Below, one piece after another: positions 8,643 to 17,415 of a stretch of 64,000 nt of DNA. Both the position numbers and the translations under genes were made by a program. Positions within the stretch are counted from its first letter, which is position 1. Each line of letters starts with the position of its first letter. A model generated the notes under the pieces. It was not told the DNA's origin and searched no databases. It was given only the letters and a program-made list of their open reading frames with translations. Origin of the DNA: Neisseria montereyensis (GTDB taxonomy: Bacteria > Pseudomonadota > Gammaproteobacteria > Burkholderiales > Neisseriaceae); assembly GCF_024834045.1 (NCBI RefSeq), contig NZ_JANUXW010000001.1, positions 310,001 to 374,000 of the forward strand, in the 5' to 3' direction.

Positions 8643-9305
8643 TCAGACGGCCTGCTGATCCAGTGATTTTTCCATCACTCCTAAAGCGGTTTGAACCACC
8701 CAACCGACACCGAACGCAAACAATATAGTACCGATACCGACCGTTCCCCCCAATAACCAACCGGCAAGGCAGACGCTGCCTTCAAGGGCGGTACGGACCC
8801 AGCCGATACGCCAACCGCTCAGGCTGCACAATCCCACCATCAAACCATCGCGGGCACCGGCGCCCAAATGGCAGGTTAGATAAAACGATGAAGCCGTGCC
8901 GATAGCAAGAATACCGCCGATACACAGCAATATCCGCATGGCAATATGGGTAGGGTGGGGGATATAGCGCACATATAGCCCCAATACAACGGCAATAACC
9001 AGCATATTCAGCACCGTGCCCAATCCGAACCGTTGTCGTAGCGGTATCCACAGCACCAATAGCACCGCGCTAATCAAAAAAGTGATCATGCCGATATTCA
9101 GGCCGCTTTGCAGGGAAATACCTTGCGCCAAAACCGTCCACGGTGCCGAGCCGAGACTCGATGTTACCAACATGCCTTCGCCAATGCCGAAAAACATCAG
9201 GGAAATGCACAAAACCAACATCGGTTTGGTTTCAAACGACCAAAACGATCGGGCAGACCACGGTGTTAACGGCAGAATACGTTTTAGTTTTTTTCGCTCA
9301 TCCAT
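8643..9305 (-). CDS. YczE/YitT-like integral membrane protein
   Basis: 220 residues with about five hydrophobic segments from residue 28 onward. The pattern SLGSAPWTVLAQGIS near residue 50 and LGAGARDGLMVGL near residue 150 is characteristic of the YczE/YyaS membrane family, whose transport or structural role is not established. It lies 12 bases after copZ and 82 bases before copA, inside the CueR-controlled copper unit. A DUS overlaps its 3' end. A link to copper handling is inferred from position only. Confidence 0.7.
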   Translation of the reverse strand: MDERKKLKRILPLTPWSARSFWSFETKPMLVLCISLMFFGIGEGMLVTSSLGSAPWTVLAQGISLQSGLNIGMITFLISAVLLVLWIPLRQRFGLGTVLNMLVIAVVLGLYVRYIPHPTHIAMRILLCIGGILAIGTASSFYLTCHLGAGARDGLMVGLCSLSGWRIGWVRTALEGSVCLAGWLLGGTVGIGTILFAFGVGWVVQTALGVMEKSLDQQAV

Positions 9306-9317
9306 ATTTTGATGCCG

Positions 9318-9527
9318 TTACAAAGAGGCATCAAAACCGGCATCTTCAACCGCTTCTAACAAAGCAGCCGTTTGTACTTTTGCCGGGTCGAAAGTGACTT
9401 TGGCAGAAGCAGAGTCTAAATCGACATCGGCTTTATTCACACCCTCTAGTTTTTCTAAAACAGTGGTTACGCTTTTCACGCAGCCGCCGCAAGTCATACC
9501 GCCGACATTGATTTTAACGGTTTCCAT
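9318..9527 (-). CDS. copZ: Copper chaperone CopZ (heavy-metal-associated domain)
   Basis: 69 residues forming a single ferredoxin-like HMA domain. The metal site GMTCGGC uses C13 and C16, and the C-terminal VEDAGFDA matches the family. CopZ binds Cu(I) in the cytoplasm and hands it to CopA. It is the first gene after the MerR-type promoter at 9663-9693, so it leads the copper operon. A good ribosome-binding site (AAGGAAAAT) precedes the ATG. Confidence 0.9.
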   Translation of the reverse strand: METVKINVGGMTCGGCVKSVTTVLEKLEGVNKADVDLDSASAKVTFDPAKVQTAALLEAVEDAGFDASL

Positions 9528-9662
9528 AATATTTTCCTTTCTATTGTTTGCTGCTTTCTATCGGTTTAAATGGGGGCTATCCCCTTAAATATAAATACAA
9601 ATACGATTTCGAATGAGGCATAAAAACGTTCGGCTGCTTGCCGGTTTGGCCTATTAAACATT

Positions 9663-9693
9663 ACTATAAACCTTTACCATAGGTTAAGGTCAA
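9663..9693 (-). promoter_or_regulatory. MerR-type copper-responsive promoter of the copZ-yczE-copA unit
   Basis: On the minus strand TTGACC (9688-9693) and TATAGT (9663-9668) are separated by 19 bases. This over-long spacer is the hallmark of promoters activated by MerR-family proteins through DNA distortion. The CueR palindrome (9670-9690) occupies the spacer exactly as expected. Confidence 0.8.
9670..9690. promoter_or_regulatory. CueR operator palindrome
   Basis: A 21-base palindrome with outer half-sites ACCTT and AAGGT and a TACC/GGTT inner core. It resembles the E. coli copA CueR site in length and half-sites. It ends nine bases before the cueR start codon, so CueR binding here could also affect its own expression. 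Confidence 0.8.
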
Positions 9694-9699
9694 GCCGTG

Positions 9700-10101
9700 A
9701 TGAATATCAGTGAAGCCGCCCGCCAAACCGGGCTTTCCGCCAAACAAATCCGCGATTATGAAAAACACGGATTACTTGCCCCCGCCCAACGCCACGACAA
9801 CGGCTACCGCCGCTATAACGCAACTGATCTGATACGGTTAAAGTTTATCCGCCATGCCCGCGAAGTCGGCTTTTCGTTGCAACAAACGGCGGAATTATTA
9901 AAACTGCAAGACAATCCGCACCGCAACAGCCGCGAAGTAAAAGCCCTCACCGCCAAGCATATCGAAGCCTTGAATACGCAGATTCAGAGTTTACAGAATA
10001 TGGTGCTAGAGCTACAACGCTGGCACGATGCCTGCAGGGGCGACGGCTGCCCCGAATGCCCGATTTTAGAGGGTTTGGGTGGTGGCAATCAGCAAAAGTA
10101 A
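9700..10101 (+). CDS. cueR: Cu(I)-responsive MerR-family activator CueR
   Basis: 133 residues from the ATG at 9700; a GTG one codon earlier is also possible. A winged helix-turn-helix (1-40, starting MNISEAARQTGLSAKQIRDYE) is followed by the dimerisation helix and a C-terminal metal loop. The cysteines C112 and C120 and serine S77 are at the positions that define the monovalent-metal sensor CueR in E. coli; C117 is additional. CueR activates copper efflux when Cu(I) is bound. It is divergent from copZ and the operator lies between them. Confidence 0.92.
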   Translation: MNISEAARQTGLSAKQIRDYEKHGLLAPAQRHDNGYRRYNATDLIRLKFIRHAREVGFSLQQTAELLKLQDNPHRNSREVKALTAKHIEALNTQIQSLQNMVLELQRWHDACRGDGCPECPILEGLGGGNQQK

Positions 10102-10398
10102 TCAAGCCCGATAAGGGCAATATTAAAAATAATGTGTATCCGGTTGAGTTTTCATTTTCAGACGGCCTTAAAGATAAATCCCTGCTTGGCATCTTGAATG
10201 TGGGCGTAATATCTTAGGCCGTCTGAAATATATTTATATTTAAGTCAGATATTTATATGTTTGATAATGCGGTATGGCACTAGGTGGAATTTTTGATGAT
10301 AACCATAGGTGAATTAATGATTGTTATTATATTAATAAAAACGTTAGAATAATATCAGTGTTATATTTTGAATTTGAAAAATCAAAAGGAATCGTGAA
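10102..10398. other. AT-rich intergenic region upstream of the D-lactate dehydrogenase gene
   Basis: Opposed single uptake sequences lie at about 10158-10169 and 10217-10228, too far apart to be a compact terminator. After about 10230 the composition becomes strongly AT-rich and stays so into the following gene. A promoter is proposed at 10321-10350. Confidence 0.55.
10321..10350 (+). promoter_or_regulatory. Putative sigma-70 promoter of the D-lactate dehydrogenase gene
   Basis: TTGTTA (10321-10326) and TAGAAT (10345-10350) with an 18-base spacer, about 50 bases before the ATG. Seen by eye in an AT-rich region, so chance matches are possible. Confidence 0.45.
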
Positions 10399-11403
10399 AT
10401 GAAATTTATTTTATTTAATGCCAGAGAAGATGAAGCAGGCGTTATCGCTTCTTATCAAGAGAAACATCCTGAAATCGAATTGGATATCTATTATGAGGAT
10501 TTAACGGAAGAAACCATGTCTCATATCAAAAAAGGATATGACGGTATTATTGTTGCCCAAGTGATAGAGATTCCCGAGGCCGCCTATCGTTTAATGAAAG
10601 AAGTGGGCATTAAAGTTTTTGCCACGCGTTCAGCCGGTTTCGATATGTATAACTTGAAGTTGTTGAAAGAATTAGGCATCCGTTTTGTAAGAGTGCCTGT
10701 TTATTCCCCGTTTGCCATTTCGGAATTTGCTTTTGCGAGCGCCATGTATTTTTCAAGAGATATCGATATTATCCAACACAATGTTAGAGCAGGGGATTTT
10801 ATCTTGAAAGATGCGATTACCAGCACGGAAATTAGAGATAAAACGGTCGGTATTATCGGAACAGGCCACATAGGGCGTCAAACCGCCCAGCTATTCAAAA
10901 ACACGGGTGCCAATGTGATTGGTTATGATTTATACCCCAATAAAGGAGCGGAAGATATTTTAACTTATGTTGCCAGTGTTGAAGAGCTGGTAGAACAATC
11001 GGATATTATTTCTCTACACACGCCGGCAACCGAAGAAAATTATCATTTGTTTAATAAAGCATTGTTTGAACGGGCTAAAAATAATCTGATTTTGGTTAAT
11101 ACGGCTCGAGGCAGCTTGGTGGATACGGAAGCCTTATTAGATGCGCTCGACAGTCATCAAATCAGGGCGGCAGCGATTGACACTTATGAGTTTGAAGGCC
11201 CTTATATCAATAAAAAAGTGGCGCTTGAAGATATTACCGACGAGGTATTTTTGAGACTACTGAAACATGACCGGGTTTTTTATTCCCCCCATGTGGCTTT
11301 CCATACCAATACGGCATTGGAAAATCTGGTTCATATCGCAATTGACGGTGTCAGACGTATTTTATTGGGCGAGGAAGTTGAAGAAGAATTAATATTGGAT
11401 TAA
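10399..11403 (+). CDS. NAD-dependent D-lactate dehydrogenase (D-2-hydroxyacid dehydrogenase family)
   Basis: 334 residues. The nucleotide-binding loop GTGHIGR follows residue 150. Catalytic residues appear as the arginine of NTARGSLVDT (R237), the glutamate of DTYE (E264) and the histidine of SPHVAFHT (H298). The segment VPVYSPFAISE and the overall layout resemble the D-LDH of lactic acid bacteria more than proteobacterial LdhA. It would interconvert pyruvate and D-lactate. AAGGA lies eight bases before the ATG. The gene is visibly AT-richer than its neighbours and has no internal DUS, which suggests acquisition from a low-GC donor. A related 2-ketoacid reductase specificity cannot be excluded. 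Confidence 0.82.
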   Translation: MKFILFNAREDEAGVIASYQEKHPEIELDIYYEDLTEETMSHIKKGYDGIIVAQVIEIPEAAYRLMKEVGIKVFATRSAGFDMYNLKLLKELGIRFVRVPVYSPFAISEFAFASAMYFSRDIDIIQHNVRAGDFILKDAITSTEIRDKTVGIIGTGHIGRQTAQLFKNTGANVIGYDLYPNKGAEDILTYVASVEELVEQSDIISLHTPATEENYHLFNKALFERAKNNLILVNTARGSLVDTEALLDALDSHQIRAAAIDTYEFEGPYINKKVALEDITDEVFLRLLKHDRVFYSPHVAFHTNTALENLVHIAIDGVRRILLGEEVEEELILD

Positions 11404-11439
11404 AGATTAACAGACTTCAGGCAGAAAAAAGCATCGGCA

Positions 11440-11468
11440 AGGCCGTCTGAAAGGGTTTCAGACGGCCT
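11440..11468. terminator. DUS-pair terminator between convergent genes
   Basis: Facing uptake sequences 11440-11451 and 11457-11468 with a five-base loop, between the D-lactate dehydrogenase (+) and the aminotransferase (-). Confidence 0.8.
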
Positions 11469-11501
11469 GTTGCAATAGCATAGTTACTTAGATGGATAAG
11501 C

Positions 11502-12626
11502 TTATACTTTATCCAGAGCATCGGCAAATGATGCGACAGCCTGATCGATATTTTGCAATTTATCCAAGCCGAACAAACCGACGCGGAAGGTTTGGAAATC
11601 GCTGCGTTCGCCGCATTGCAGCGGTACGCCGGAAGCGATTTGCACGCCTTTATCAATAAAAGCTTTACCGCTTTGAATATCGGCACGGGTAGTATAGGAA
11701 ACCACGACACCGGGCGCTTCAAAACCTTCTGCGGCCACACTCGGATAGCCTTTTTCAACCAATAGCGAACGGATTTTATTGCCCAAATCGGTTTGGGCGG
11801 CTTTGAGTTTGTCGAACCCGATGGCTTCGGCTTCTTTCATCACATCATGCAGTTTCAGTAAGGCATCGGTCGGCGGGGTGGCATGATAGGCATGGCCGCC
11901 GTTTTCAAAGGCTTCCATAATTTGCAGCCATTTTTTCAAATCAAGGTCGAAACTATCGGATTCGGTGTTTTGTACTTTCTGATAGGCTGCTTCGTTCAGC
12001 ATCACCAAGCCGCAGCAGGGCGAGCCGCTCCAGCCTTTTTGCGGTGCGGAAAGCAGGATGTCAATGCCGAGTTGTTCCATATCCAACCAAATACAGCCGG
12101 AGGCGATGCAGTCAATCACCAATAAGCCGCCTACTTTATGCACGGCATCGGCCAGTTTGCGGATATAGCTTTCGGGCAACATAATGCCGGAAGCGGTTTC
12201 AACGTGCGGTGCAAATACGAGGGCGGGGCGGTAGGCAGCGATTTCGGCGCAAACTTCATCTATCGGCGCAGGCGCAAACGGTGCTTGGGCGGCATCTTTC
12301 TGACGGGCGGTTAAGACTTTGGTGTCGGCGGCAATGCGGCCTTTTTCCAAAATTTGCGACCAGCGGAAACTGAAAAAGCCGTTGCGGATAATCAGGCATT
12401 TTTCATCGCGAGCCAATTGGCGGGCTACGGCTTCCATGCCCGAAGTGCCGCTACCGGGAATCATGGCGGTGTGAGGGGCGTTGTAAACTTTTTTCAGGGT
12501 GGCGGAAATATAGCGCAAGGCCGTCTGAAACTTTTGCGACATATGGTTGAGGGCGCGGTCGGTATAGACGACGGAATATTCGAGTAAACCGTTTTCATCA
12601 ATTTCGGGGCGGGGTAAAACAGTCAT
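11502..12626 (-). CDS. Class V PLP-dependent aminotransferase (alanine/serine-glyoxylate type)
   Basis: 374 residues of the aspartate-aminotransferase fold, class V. The PLP-binding lysine is in SAPQKGWSG (about residue 197). PGSGTSGMEA near residue 57 forms the phosphate-binding turn, and VIDCIASGC supplies the PLP-ring aspartate. The closest families I recognise are alanine-glyoxylate, serine-pyruvate and ureidoglycine-glyoxylate transaminases; the true substrate cannot be read from sequence. A strong AAGGAG site lies before the ATG. A DUS near residue 30 encodes part of the coding region. Confidence 0.8.
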   Translation of the reverse strand: MTVLPRPEIDENGLLEYSVVYTDRALNHMSQKFQTALRYISATLKKVYNAPHTAMIPGSGTSGMEAVARQLARDEKCLIIRNGFFSFRWSQILEKGRIAADTKVLTARQKDAAQAPFAPAPIDEVCAEIAAYRPALVFAPHVETASGIMLPESYIRKLADAVHKVGGLLVIDCIASGCIWLDMEQLGIDILLSAPQKGWSGSPCCGLVMLNEAAYQKVQNTESDSFDLDLKKWLQIMEAFENGGHAYHATPPTDALLKLHDVMKEAEAIGFDKLKAAQTDLGNKIRSLLVEKGYPSVAAEGFEAPGVVVSYTTRADIQSGKAFIDKGVQIASGVPLQCGERSDFQTFRVGLFGLDKLQNIDQAVASFADALDKV

Positions 12627-12780
12627 TCGTTTCTCCTTGTAGGGTAGTAGCTGCCGTGCTTCAGGTTATCTGTTGCGCGGGCAATGAGACGGCGGTTTTT
12701 TAATATGAACGAAGCTATTTTAAGGTGGTTTTCCGATAATGCAAAGCCTCTGCTGAGTATCTTGGTTGGTGGTGAAATAA

Positions 12781-12808
12781 AGGCCGTCTGAAATATTTCA
12801 GACGGCCT
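12781..12808 (-). terminator. DUS-pair terminator of the D,D-carboxypeptidase gene
   Basis: Almost perfect palindrome of two uptake sequences (12781-12792, 12797-12808) with a four-base loop, 35 bases past the stop. Confidence 0.8.
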
Positions 12809-12842
12809 TTATGATTGCGTAAAGTGCAGGTATTAAAACAGG

Positions 12843-14072
12843 TTATTCATCGGCAAACAGGTTTTTAAACCACAACACGATGCTGTCATACACACGGCCG
12901 AACCAACCTGCTTCTTCCACTTCGTTCAGCGCAACCACTTCTTTTTCCGCCAAAACGGTTTCGCCGTTCATGATTCTGAGTTTGCCCAAAACCTGACCCT
13001 TTTCAATCGGCGCCAATACAGGTTGGACGGTTTCGAGTATCGGCTTGATATTTTGGCCTTCGCCGTGCGGAATGGTGACATAAGCCGCATTAAGGAAACC
13101 GACATTCACCGCATTGCTGCCGCCTTTATAAACCTTCACTTGGGAAATGGTTTGATTGGCATCGTATAGTTTTGGGGTGTCATACGATTGCAATGCCCAA
13201 TTTAATAATTTGCTGCTTTCCGAAGCGCGTGCTTCGGTGCTTTCGGTGCCGACCACGACGGATAAAACACGGCGGCCGTTGCGTTTGCTGGAAGCAACCA
13301 GATTGTAGCCGGCGCTGCTGGTGTGGCCGGTTTTCAAGCCGTCTACGCTGGAATCGCGATAGAGCAGCAGGTTGCGGTTGGGTTGTTCGATATTGTTGTA
13401 TTTAAACGATTTCATAGAGTAAATCGGATAATACTTGGGAAAATCTTGAATAATGGCACCGGCCAAAATCGCCAAATCGTTTACGCTGGTTAAATGGCCT
13501 TCTGCGGGCAGCCCCGTGCTGTTGGCATAGAAGGTTTGGGTGAGTCCTAAGCGTTTGGCTTCGGCATTCATCATATTGGCAAAACCTTCTTCGCTACCGC
13601 CCATGGCTTCTGCCAAGGTGATGGCGGCATCGTTACCGGATTGTATGATTAGGCCTTTAACCAAATCGCTGACACTGGCCGGTACTTTCGGATCGAGAAA
13701 CATACGCGAACCTTCCGCACGCCAGCCTTTTTCGGATACGGTCAGCATTTGGTCGGGCTTCAGGGTGCCGTTATCGAGTGCTTTGAATGCGAGATAAGCC
13801 GTCATCAGTTTGGTGAGGGATGCCGGTTCGATTTGCTCGTTTAAGCCTTTTTCTGCGAGAATCTGGCCGCTTTGCAAGTCCTTAATAATATAGGCGGTGG
13901 CCGCAATATCGGGAACGGGCACGGCGGGGGTGGCAGGTGTTAATGCCGCAGCAGGGGCGGCAGCCGGTGTGGCAACCACTGCAGCAGAAGCGGCTTGTTC
14001 GGGTGCGGCAACGGCGCCGGTTGAAATAAAAGCGGCCGCTATTAGGCCGAGTAAAGTTTTCTTCATGTGCAT
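12843..14072 (-). CDS. dacC: D-alanyl-D-alanine carboxypeptidase (PBP5/DacC family)
   Basis: 409 residues. The signal peptide ends at about residue 23 (AVA-APE), followed by an unusual alanine/proline-rich linker (about 26-55) before the catalytic domain. The three penicillin-binding motifs are present: SLTK (active serine), SGN and KTGH. A PBP5-type C-terminal domain and a terminal amphipathic helix (WFGRVYDSIVLWFKNLF) anchor it to the inner membrane. It trims the terminal D-Ala from peptidoglycan pentapeptides. Neisseria low-molecular-mass PBP3 is of this type. An in-frame ATG two codons later is also possible as start. Confidence 0.9.
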   Translation of the reverse strand: MHMKKTLLGLIAAAFISTGAVAAPEQAASAAVVATPAAAPAAALTPATPAVPVPDIAATAYIIKDLQSGQILAEKGLNEQIEPASLTKLMTAYLAFKALDNGTLKPDQMLTVSEKGWRAEGSRMFLDPKVPASVSDLVKGLIIQSGNDAAITLAEAMGGSEEGFANMMNAEAKRLGLTQTFYANSTGLPAEGHLTSVNDLAILAGAIIQDFPKYYPIYSMKSFKYNNIEQPNRNLLLYRDSSVDGLKTGHTSSAGYNLVASSKRNGRRVLSVVVGTESTEARASESSKLLNWALQSYDTPKLYDANQTISQVKVYKGGSNAVNVGFLNAAYVTIPHGEGQNIKPILETVQPVLAPIEKGQVLGKLRIMNGETVLAEKEVVALNEVEEAGWFGRVYDSIVLWFKNLFADE

Positions 14073-14262
14073 ATTTTATCTTTATGAATAGACGGTGAAC
14101 AGTATAAACAGGCCATATTTTTCAGACGGCCTATTGGGATTTAATATTCGGTGTTGGGTGTGTGTTTTGCTGAGCATTGGTGTCGGGGTGAATGGAAATA
14201 TTATTATGAGTATGTGTCTGAATAATTTTTGTTCTACCCGCAATATGAAAGAATACTTTCGC

Positions 14263-14517
14263 TTATTTTATAGTTCCAACAATTTTAAAATCATGGTCGA
14301 AAATTTTCTCAATAAGTTCTTCATCATCCGGAGATAACTCGTCTCTCAACAAATCAATGGCTTGAATCACTCTTGTTAAATAGTCAATATATGCCTGATT
14401 GGGTTTATCTTTTTGCCGTTCCTCTTCTCGTTCTTGAATAAACGGTCGCATGGAATCACCTAACACCTCTAAAGCAACCTCAAAGTTCCATTCTGGAAAA
14501 ATGTCTCGTTCTTTCAT
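14263..14517 (-). CDS. Small hypothetical protein, acidic and helical
   Basis: About 84 residues from the ATG at 14517, which has AGGAAG eight bases upstream; a longer reading to 14598 lacks such a site. The protein is rich in charged residues and predicted helical (REEERQKDK, DELSPDDEELIEKIF). No domain recognised. It is AT-richer than its neighbours and stands alone between dacC and ilvA. Size and acidity are compatible with an orphan immunity or antitoxin-like protein, but no partner is visible. Confidence 0.55.
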   Translation of the reverse strand: MKERDIFPEWNFEVALEVLGDSMRPFIQEREEERQKDKPNQAYIDYLTRVIQAIDLLRDELSPDDEELIEKIFDHDFKIVGTIK

Positions 14518-14919
14518 TTTAATTCTTCCTAAAAAGTTATCCACAAATTCTGTTAATAAACCACTTATATAACCAGCCTGATTCATGCGCTTAATCAAGT
14601 TGGATTTATATTGGCTAAATTGTTATAACGGCGTTGCCTTAGAATTATCCGGTATCGATAGAACGCGGTGCTCAGTATTTCGAGCGGGCATTATACCTAT
14701 TAATGTGTTCATTTGCTAAGATTTTTCTTGATTTCAGACGGCCTGAGGGGTATGGTTTCGCCTTTACCCTTGTTGCTTTGCACTGTATGGCGGCTCTTAT
14801 TTATATGGCTGCCGAAGAAAGTGGAATTTTATTTGTTGAGAGTTCACGATCAGGGTGCGATAACGAATACAAGGTTGTTTTCCGATTGTTATCTTTCTGT
14901 TTCCAATAAAAATTAACTT
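14518..14919. other. Intergenic region before ilvA
   Basis: About 400 bases with one DUS at 14733-14744 and no convincing gene. Two overlapping short plus-strand frames at about 14703-14916 read through the DUS and are not like any family. Confidence 0.55.
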
Positions 14920-16443
14920 ATGAATACGCCATCTTATTCCGACTACCTTATCCGCATTTTAACCGCTTCCGTTTATGACGTTGCCGTAGAAACCCCTTTG
15001 GAAAAAGCACGCAGCTTATCGCAGCGCGCCAATAATAATATTTTACTGAAGCGCGAAGATTTACAACCCGTGTTTTCATTCAAAATACGCGGCGCCTACA
15101 ATAAAATGATTAAACTGCCCAAAGATGCGTTGGCGCGCGGCATTATTACCGCCAGTGCGGGCAACCATGCGCAAGGCGTGGCTTTGTCGGCCCAGCGTTT
15201 GGGCTGCCGTGCCGTGATTGTGATGCCGGAAACCACACCGCAGATTAAAGTGGATGCGGTAAAAAACCGTGGCGGCGAAGTGGTGCTCAAAGGCGTATCT
15301 TTTAACGATGCCTATGATCATGCGGTCGAACTGGTGGAAAAAGAAGGGCTAACTTATATCGCCCCGTTTGACGATCCTGATGTGATTGCGGGACAGGGCA
15401 CCATCGGCATGGAAATTCTGCGCCAAACTTCCGATGATATTCATGCCATTTTCGTGCCGATTGGCGGTGGCGGCTTGGCAGCCGGTGTAGCCGCGTTTAT
15501 CAAACAAATCCGCCCCGAAATCAAAATTATCGGTGTGCAAACCAATGATTCCTGCGCCATGAAAGTTTCGATTGCCAAAGGTGAATTGGTGGCTTTAAAA
15601 GACGTAGGGCTGTTTTCAGACGGCACTGCGGTTAAATTGGTGGGTGAAGAAACTTTCCGCATTTGCCGCGATCTGCTCGACGATATTATTACGGTAGATA
15701 CCGATGCCATTTGTAGCGCGATTAAAGATATTTTCGATGATACCCGTTCGATTATGGAACCGGCCGGTGCCTTGGCTTTGGCCGGTTTGAAAGCCTACAT
15801 TAACCGCACCAAAGCCGAAGGTGAAAACTTAGTGGCGATTACCAGCGGCGCCAATATCAATTTCCACCGCCTGCGCCACGTTTCAGAACGCAGCGAATTA
15901 GGCGAGGGCAACGAAGGGATTTTTGCCGTATCCATTCCCGAAAAACCGGGCAGCTTCCGCCAATTCGTGAACATTATCGGCAACCGCAATATCACCGAAT
16001 TCAACTACCGCTACGGCGATGATAAAACCGCTCATATTTTTGTCGGCATTCAGACGGCCGGTGTACAAGACTTGGCCAAAATTAGTGAAGAATTGAATGC
16101 GGCAGGATTACCAAGCACGGATCTGACCCATAACGAAATCGCGAAAATCCACACCCGCTATATGGTAGGCGGGCGTACGCATAAAGTGGCTGATGAGCGG
16201 GTGGTGAGTTTTGAATTTCCCGAACGCCCGGGTGCGTTGGCACGCTTTTTGAACCATATGCAGACCGATTGGAACATTACTTTATTCCATTACCGCAATC
16301 ACGGCGCGGATTATGGCCGGGTATTGGTCGGCGTGGATGTACCGCCGCAAGACAATGATGCGTTTACCGCATTTTTAGATAGTTTGGGTTATGTTTATGA
16401 AGATGAAACCCATAATGTGGCTTATAAACTGTTTTTAAGCTAA
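14920..16443 (+). CDS. ilvA: Biosynthetic threonine dehydratase (threonine deaminase)
   Basis: 507 residues. An N-terminal PLP domain has the Schiff-base lysine in FSFKIRGAYN (K55), the SAGNHAQG loop and the phosphate loop GGGGLAAG. Two C-terminal ACT-like regulatory domains lie at about 325-410 and 415-507, where isoleucine binds in the E. coli enzyme. It converts threonine to 2-oxobutanoate, the first committed step of isoleucine synthesis. The long form with two regulatory domains marks it as biosynthetic rather than catabolic. A DUS is in frame (FSDG). The ribosome-binding site is weak. Confidence 0.94.
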   Translation: MNTPSYSDYLIRILTASVYDVAVETPLEKARSLSQRANNNILLKREDLQPVFSFKIRGAYNKMIKLPKDALARGIITASAGNHAQGVALSAQRLGCRAVIVMPETTPQIKVDAVKNRGGEVVLKGVSFNDAYDHAVELVEKEGLTYIAPFDDPDVIAGQGTIGMEILRQTSDDIHAIFVPIGGGGLAAGVAAFIKQIRPEIKIIGVQTNDSCAMKVSIAKGELVALKDVGLFSDGTAVKLVGEETFRICRDLLDDIITVDTDAICSAIKDIFDDTRSIMEPAGALALAGLKAYINRTKAEGENLVAITSGANINFHRLRHVSERSELGEGNEGIFAVSIPEKPGSFRQFVNIIGNRNITEFNYRYGDDKTAHIFVGIQTAGVQDLAKISEELNAAGLPSTDLTHNEIAKIHTRYMVGGRTHKVADERVVSFEFPERPGALARFLNHMQTDWNITLFHYRNHGADYGRVLVGVDVPPQDNDAFTAFLDSLGYVYEDETHNVAYKLFLS

Positions 16444-16466
16444 TGGTTTTATGGCAAGGCAGGGCT

Positions 16467-17150
16467 TCAGACGGCCTTCATTAGGCCGCGTTGTTGAAAT
16501 GAAGTTACCTGCCTTGCCGTTACAATAAAATGGTCCAGTAAAGTAATATCAACCAGATTAAGCGCTTGCGAGAGTTTTCGGGTAAACGCAATATCCGCTT
16601 GGGAAGGTTCGGGTGAGCCGCCCGGATGATTGTGGGCGAGAATAATACTGCTGGCGTATTCGTCGAGCGCCAGTTTTACGATTTCGCGCGTATAAACCGT
16701 ATTTTCCGATACCGTTCCGCGTCCCAACTCATGCAGGGCGATGAGTTGGTTTTGGCGGTTGAGCAAGAGGGCGAAACTAACTTCAACCCGCTCGTGTGCC
16801 AGATGAAGCTTGAGAAAGTCGGCGACATCTTCCGGATGATTCATCGATACCGATTCCTGCAATTCTTCACACAATAGCCGCCGCCCGATTTCGCGCACTA
16901 CGGCAAATTGGGTATAACCGGCACGCCCCATGCCTTTATAAGCCGAAAGCTGTTTTTCTTCCGCACTCATTAATTTGCCCAAGCTGCCGAATTCGCCCAA
17001 CAGATAGCGTGCCAAGTCCACCGCGCTCATGCCCCTTGTGCCAACCCTTAGCAAAATCGCCAATAATTCGGCGTCGCTTAATGCACCCGCACCCCTAGCC
17101 ATTAATTTTTCACGCGGGCGTTCGCCTTCCGGCCATTGTTTGATACTCAT
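16467..17150 (-). CDS. radC: RadC family protein (JAB/MPN domain)
   Basis: 227 residues. An N-terminal helix-hairpin-helix-like region is followed by a JAMM metal motif HNHPGGSPEPSQAD. The name comes from an early DNA-repair assignment that was later questioned; a metal-dependent nuclease or peptidase role is unproven. Full length for the family. A DUS overlaps the region just past the stop. Confidence 0.88.
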   Translation of the reverse strand: MSIKQWPEGERPREKLMARGAGALSDAELLAILLRVGTRGMSAVDLARYLLGEFGSLGKLMSAEEKQLSAYKGMGRAGYTQFAVVREIGRRLLCEELQESVSMNHPEDVADFLKLHLAHERVEVSFALLLNRQNQLIALHELGRGTVSENTVYTREIVKLALDEYASSIILAHNHPGGSPEPSQADIAFTRKLSQALNLVDITLLDHFIVTARQVTSFQQRGLMKAV

Positions 17151-17415
17151 GATTCAAACAGTTTATAATTTATATGTAATAATCATATCATTTATAATTA
17201 ATTATGAAAATAATGATGTATGATTTATGAGCCGGTAAGCAGGCAACTGCTGTTTTTCAGACGGCCTAATGGCCGGCAATTGATATTAGGATGCGAATCG
17301 TATGATGCTAAAGACAAATAGGGCATAAGAAGTTTTGGGTAAATCCCTTTCGGCAGCCGTGTAAAAAAAGCTATAATCAGCTATTGTTAATTTATAGCCT
17401 GCCCAATATTGCGAT

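Noticed and set aside
8738-8750. Short C run in the YczE-like gene as a phase-variation tract
   Set aside because: Only six bases long; similar runs occur at 11284 and 34614. Too short to be a credible slippage switch.
14703-14916. Two overlapping short frames upstream of ilvA
   Set aside because: They read through a DUS, overlap each other in different frames and have no ribosome-binding site or family resemblance.
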